64,000 bases of DNA from Chloroflexota bacterium. GTDB lineage: Bacteria > Chloroflexota > Dehalococcoidia > JACPQK01. Shown here piece after piece: positions 60,932 through 64,000 of the stretch. How positions within the stretch are numbered: the stretch's first letter is position 1; the number at the start of each line of letters is the position of its first letter. The stretch spans positions 1-64,000 of the forward strand of contig JACPQM010000002.1 in assembly GCA_016190505.1 (NCBI GenBank), given 5' to 3'. Under the pieces are notes generated by a model. The model did no database searches. It saw only the letters and a list, made by a program, of their open reading frames with translations, and was not told where the DNA came from. A program made the position numbers and the translations under genes.

Positions 60932-61945
60932 CTAGCGATGCTGGCTTTTCTCTCGCACCTCTTGCGCAATGCGGCCGTACTCTGTTGCCCTTTCTGAAGA
61001 ATACTGGTTAACAAACGCGGCGATGCCGGCAAGCGACCGCGCGCGGTCGAAGAATTCGTGAGGGTGGTTTGCAGCTCTGTGGAACATTGCTCTCCATCTT
61101 CTCCTCTTTGAGCGGGGCGGTAAAGCTTTCCCATTCACAACAAGGCCGGTCACCGTTTGCCGTCCCCCTTGTCCCACAATCCTGGTCTTCCTATCATTAA
61201 TCGTGAATCCACCTTGACGGAGGATCTCTCGAAGGCAGGCTACATCTTCTGAAATGAAATGCCTGGCGCCAGAGAACACGATGTCGTCTGCGTATCTCGT
61301 GTAGGTGCAGTTCCATTCGGCTGCCTGCCTGCTAAGCCGCTCGTCAACTGACAGGAAGACGAGATTGGCCAGAGCGGGACTAGTCGGAGCACCTTGCGGT
61401 AGCCCACCATCCAAGGTGCAGAGCCCCCCCAGTTGCCTACATATTTCCTCCGGGAAGCCGAATGAGGCAAACACCGCCTCAACCTGTTGCAGAGTCACGC
61501 TAGGGAAGAAGTCCTTGACGTCCACGACCATGACGTTCTTGTTCTTGCAGTGAGCCCTTCCGTTGTCGAATATGCTACGTCCCCTTACGAACCCCATTAC
61601 GCATTCAGGCATTCTTTCTTTGCTACAAATGTGTCCATTGATCCACGTCTGGATTAGTTTCAGGAATCGCCTTGGCGCCACAATCGCTCTGGTCCCGCCC
61701 CCTTGTTTGTTGATGGTGAACCTTCGGTAGTAGTGCTCCGCCCGCTTCTGCATTGCAGCGATGAGTCTGGGGGAAACCCCGAACATGTACGGGAGGCATT
61801 TGCGGTGAACCAGCGGAGGCAAGCCTCTCGAGTACAGGCTGACTGCCAGCGAACGTTCGTCAGGAGTCAAGTCAAGTTCGCCAGCTAGGACATCTATTGA
61901 CTCAGGCTCCCGTGGAAGGGACACAAGGAGGGGCAGGGGGTTCAT
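60932..61945 (-). CDS. Retron reverse transcriptase
   Basis: 337 residues. RT motifs in order: GGTRAIVAPRRFLKLIQ; the retron X-domain NGRAH at 128-132; DVKDFFPSV at 142-150; GLPQGAPTSPALANL at 181-195; catalytic YADD at 218-221; INDRKT; and the retron Y-domain VTG at 265-267. There is no maturase or endonuclease domain, so it is not a group II intron. Base composition is poorer in GC than the surrounding core genes. It would make msDNA from an adjacent ncRNA and use it to guard the effector genes upstream. Confidence 0.92.
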   Translation of the reverse strand: MNPLPLLVSLPREPESIDVLAGELDLTPDERSLAVSLYSRGLPPLVHRKCLPYMFGVSPRLIAAMQKRAEHYYRRFTINKQGGGTRAIVAPRRFLKLIQTWINGHICSKERMPECVMGFVRGRSIFDNGRAHCKNKNVMVVDVKDFFPSVTLQQVEAVFASFGFPEEICRQLGGLCTLDGGLPQGAPTSPALANLVFLSVDERLSRQAAEWNCTYTRYADDIVFSGARHFISEDVACLREILRQGGFTINDRKTRIVGQGGRQTVTGLVVNGKALPPRSKRRRWRAMFHRAANHPHEFFDRARSLAGIAAFVNQYSSERATEYGRIAQEVREKSQHR

Positions 61946-61985
61946 GGTCCGTTATTCCAATCTCACTTTGATTGCTTGGAGAGAC

Positions 61986-62004
61986 TGCGAGCGGGTAGCT
62001 CGCA
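61986..62004 (-). other. 7-bp hairpin upstream of the RT gene
   Basis: TGCGAGC-taccc-GCTCGCA lies in the 66-base gap between the winged-helix gene and the RT. The gap is too short for a whole msr-msd. It could be a processing or attenuation signal. Confidence 0.4.
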
Positions 62005-62011
62005 GGATCTT

Positions 62012-62371
62012 CTACGGGGAGTCTTGCACCACGGGCGACGAAGCATCGCCCAGGCCACTAGTCTCCCCTGCCGCCTCCTTGCTGACGTCAATTAGGTGCA
62101 ACAGACGGAGAACATCCCGCCTGCGTCCCATTTCCCGCGTGCCCGCGAATCCGAGTCCTCTTGCCGTCAATACCCATTTGTCATTGGGAAGCCTACGTAC
62201 TAGCCCCAATCTCTCTAGGGACACAACTGCCTCTCTTGTGGCTCTGAGCACACGTTCGATGTCGTCGTCTGCCACCGGCTGCAACACGCCCACGCCATTA
62301 AGTAACGTCAGCATTTGCCTGGCTGTCGTCACAACTTCATTCGTTGGTGGCGTCCCGGTGGGCTTACCCAT
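62012..62371 (-). CDS. Winged-helix DNA-binding protein of the retron
   Basis: 119 residues. DIERVLRATREAVVSLERLGLVRRLPNDKWVLTARGLGF fits a winged-helix recognition helix and wing. In type II retrons such as Eco1 (Ec86) and Ec73 a helix-turn-helix part accompanies the ribosyltransferase-like effector. Here it is a separate gene whose start overlaps the effector stop by eight bases. Confidence 0.7.
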   Translation of the reverse strand: MGKPTGTPPTNEVVTTARQMLTLLNGVGVLQPVADDDIERVLRATREAVVSLERLGLVRRLPNDKWVLTARGLGFAGTREMGRRRDVLRLLHLIDVSKEAAGETSGLGDASSPVVQDSP

Positions 62372-62921
62372 TCTCTAGGCGGCGCAGGACTTTTGCCGCC
62401 TTGGCTTTCTGAATGCGTGGAAGGAGCACCCTTGTCCAGACTTGTGCAGGCCGCGAATAGTCCACAAACTTGACCTCAGCGCTGAAGTCGCGCGCCGCTT
62501 TTCGAGGACCTTGGGCGATGTAAGAGCTGCGCTGCCGGAGATATTGTTTCTCGAAAAGGATGACCATTTTGGGGCAGAGATCTTGCCTCAACGCAAAGTA
62601 ACCGAGTTCAGCGATTGAACCGGGACTATCTGGGATAATCACGATTAGGTCGGAATCCTTGGCCATGAAAGCTTCAAGGTGCGTCAGGGTGAAACCCGAC
62701 TTGAGTTTCCTCTTGACTGCCGCGATAACGCCCTCGTGCTCTGCTTTGACTGCAAGACCCTCAAGGTTGCAGCGACTAATGAGCTCCTGCCGCAGTGTTG
62801 CCGACGGCCTGTTCGCTGTCAGGTCAGGGCCCATCACGAAAACGGTCAATGATGACGATCTTATGTATTCGTCGGCCAGTCCGGCGACCTGCCTGACAAA
62901 ACTTAATGAGTCCTCACGCAT
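62364..62921 (-). CDS. Nucleoside-deoxyribosyltransferase-like retron effector
   Basis: 185 residues. LTVFVMGPDLTANRPSATLRQELISRC and FMAKDSDLIVIIPDSPGSIAELGYFA match the NDT/TIR-like fold; the GSIAELG motif carries the glutamate (E105) that aligns with the catalytic residue in such N-glycosidases. It may cleave nucleosides or NAD when phage attack disturbs the msDNA. The ATG at 62921 begins the conserved part, with AGGA 11 bases upstream; a TTG at 62993 is open but gives an atypical N-terminus. Confidence 0.75.
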   Translation of the reverse strand: MREDSLSFVRQVAGLADEYIRSSSLTVFVMGPDLTANRPSATLRQELISRCNLEGLAVKAEHEGVIAAVKRKLKSGFTLTHLEAFMAKDSDLIVIIPDSPGSIAELGYFALRQDLCPKMVILFEKQYLRQRSSYIAQGPRKAARDFSAEVKFVDYSRPAQVWTRVLLPRIQKAKAAKVLRRLENG

Positions 62922-63072
62922 CTCCGCCGAATTCCTGTGGTATGCTTCGACCGCAAGCACCCATAGTGTAATAACGCCTCGGCACCCAGTCAAGGCGAAT
63001 GGACATCAACTTCACGTTGACGATTCTGCACGTGTTGAGGTCTCATTATTAAGGTAAGCTGCAATCGGACGT
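62922..63072 (-). ncRNA. Candidate retron msr-msd region
   Basis: In Eco1-type retrons the ncRNA precedes the effector gene. This 151-base interval shows three possible hairpins: CGTCAAC-gtgaa-GTTGATG, CGCCT...AGGCG and TGCTT-gcggtcg-AAGCA. I do not see a long msd stem or clear a1/a2 flanks, so the call rests mainly on position. Confidence 0.3.
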
Positions 63073-63615
63073 TTACGGTGCCTCCTCTATCTGGGTGAGG
63101 TCGTCGTAGCCGACAGCGCGGTAGACGCGGTTCTGGGCGGCGATGAACCGGCAGGGCTTGCTGGGGTCGGCGTTGAAGTGCTGGTGCACCGTCCGGGGCG
63201 GGATGTAGACGCAGTCCCCTTCCTCCCACTCCCACTTGGACGGCGACTCCGACATGCGCCAGGTGTAGACGTCGCCAATGTCGGCCTCCACGTCCCAGTG
63301 CAGGTCGTAGCCCTTGCCCTCGACGATGTAAAGGCACTCCTCGGCCGAATGGCAGTGCTTGCCCGACCGCTCGCCGGGAGCTAGTTCCTGCATGTAGGCG
63401 TCAACGGTCTCCACCCGGACGTTGTCCATGTCCTGGTTGACCAGCCACTTTATCTTCCCCTGGGGGGTGTCCTCCCAGGGCATCTGCCAGGGTTTGACCA
63501 CCTTCATGCGAGTGCTGTTGCGCTGCTCGAGGGTGCTGCCGCGGTCCAGTCGTTTCTGGTAAAAGTCCGAGGTCGTCTTTCCTTGTTGCCAGCGCTTGGC
63601 TTCTTCCCAGGGCAT
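63073..63615 (-). CDS. Cupin-domain protein
   Basis: 180 residues with one cupin domain: SGKHCHSAEECLYIVEGKGYDL and EEGDCVYIPPRTVHQHFNADPSKPCRF. The histidine-rich motifs would bind iron or another metal, as in gentisate-type dioxygenases. AGGAGG precedes the ATG. A related gene (63744) lies upstream on the same strand. Confidence 0.82.
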   Translation of the reverse strand: MPWEEAKRWQQGKTTSDFYQKRLDRGSTLEQRNSTRMKVVKPWQMPWEDTPQGKIKWLVNQDMDNVRVETVDAYMQELAPGERSGKHCHSAEECLYIVEGKGYDLHWDVEADIGDVYTWRMSESPSKWEWEEGDCVYIPPRTVHQHFNADPSKPCRFIAAQNRVYRAVGYDDLTQIEEAP

Positions 63616-63645
63616 GATTGTCCTCCTAAAGGGCCGATTGAGCCA

Positions 63646-63725
63646 CTCGCTCGCCCTTTGACAAGCTCAGGGTGAGCGGGCCAGAACACCCCCGCTCATG
63701 GTGAGCCTGTCGAACCACGAGCGGG
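63646..63725. repeat. Paired hairpins with GACAAGCTCAGGGTGAGC
   Basis: GCTCgCCCT...AGGGtGAGC is followed by CCGCTCaTGGT...ACCAcGAGCGG. It lies between the two cupin genes. A relative with GGCAAGCTCAGGGCAAGC is near 29122-29141. Confidence 0.6.
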
Positions 63726-63743
63726 TGCGGAAGTGAGCGAAAG

Positions 63744-64000
63744 TTACGCCTTGTCTGGGGCGTGGTCTGGCGGGCGGTAGCCTGTCTCCTCCTTGGGGCG
63801 GTTCTCCACCGTCCGCTGGTTGAGAAGGTTCAGGAACATGTACAGCGGCTTGGACTTGATGACCACGGCCCGCGCGGGATGTTGTGGGTCATCGTTGAAA
63901 TGCTGGTGGACGCAGTCGTTGTTGACGATGACCACGTCGCCGGCCTCCCAGTCGTAGCGCTTGCCGTCATGGATTTCGTGCCCTTTGCCCTCCAGGATGT
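63744..64000 (-). CDS. Cupin-domain protein, 5' end outside the window
   Basis: Partial: ILEGKGHEIHDGKRYDWEAGDVVIVNNDCVHQHFNDD, then AVVIKSKPLYMFLNLLNQRTV to the stop. VHQHFN resembles the next gene (63073), so the two are paralogues that may act together on one substrate. Confidence 0.8.
   Translation of the reverse strand, partial: ILEGKGHEIHDGKRYDWEAGDVVIVNNDCVHQHFNDDPQHPARAVVIKSKPLYMFLNLLNQRTVENRPKEETGYRPPDHAPDKA

Noticed and set aside
60932-61945. RT as group II intron maturase or diversity-generating retroelement
   Set aside because: No maturase or HNH domain, no template/variable repeat pair seen, and the NGRAH and VTG motifs point to a retron.

Overview
The window is a 64-kb piece of a GC-rich bacterial chromosome (roughly 60-65% G+C by eye), densely coded on both strands. 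Several traits suggest a Chloroflexota bacterium of the Dehalococcoidia type. These are a GuaB3-type IMP dehydrogenase, ThyX instead of ThyA, small conserved proteins such as the MTCYTRHLKEA protein at 24.6 kb, many -10 boxes sitting directly on start codons, and an abundance of short palindromic intergenic repeats. The assignment is an inference; there is no rRNA gene, and one tRNA is present (tRNA-Pro, anticodon CGG).

Layout. 0-5 kb: tRNA-Pro, thrB-lysC, rarA and an alpha/beta hydrolase. 5-12 kb: a GIY-YIG-like protein, a MscS-like channel, lspA and rluD separated by a repeat element, a UPF0175/DUF3368 pair, gltX, a small two-cluster ferredoxin, a NifX-like protein, a PIG-L deacetylase and a cupin. 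12-23 kb (minus strand): aconitase, an acetolactate-synthase-like TPP enzyme, zinc-ribbon and rubredoxin-like proteins, an aldehyde dehydrogenase, an orphan HicB, and E2-E1beta-E1alpha of a 2-oxoacid dehydrogenase. 23-30 kb: an ABC-2 exporter, a HicA-like/antitoxin-like pair, a molybdopterin oxidoreductase with an in-frame TGA, a protein joining a primase-like domain to a Rieske domain, and guaB3. 30-38 kb: polyprenyl synthase, metG, rsmI, a surface protein, an acyl-CoA dehydrogenase, a PAC2 protein and Fur. 38-45 kb: a ferric-iron ABC transporter followed by two nitrogenase component-1-like genes with no NifH partner. 45-48 kb: a zone of small secreted proteins and decayed genes, including a duplicated fragment of the second nitrogenase-like gene. 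48-58 kb: fatty-acid activation and beta-oxidation genes, Sir2, a PHP protein, and the one-carbon set thyX-folD-fhs. 58-64 kb: queA, then an accessory island with VapBC modules in different stages of decay and a retron, then two cupin genes.

How the genes work together. The core is biosynthesis (threonine/lysine branch, folate one-carbon, GTP, polyprenyl carriers, tRNA charging) plus carbon oxidation (2-oxoacid dehydrogenase, aconitase, acyl-CoA dehydrogenase, enoyl-CoA hydratases, acyl-CoA ligases). An iron theme runs through it: Fur, a Fe(III) transporter, nitrogenase-like subunits, ferredoxin, NifX-like and Rieske proteins.

The most notable items are: (1) a probable selenoprotein whose TGA falls where the Mo/W ligand lies in the DMSO-reductase family, followed by a SECIS-like hairpin; (2) a retron whose reverse transcriptase has the NxxxH and VTG hallmarks, with the nucleoside-deoxyribosyltransferase-like effector and the winged-helix protein as separate genes; (3) the nitrogenase-like pair with iron transport genes; (4) the primase-like/Rieske fusion. 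No CRISPR array, rRNA, transposase or prophage was seen.
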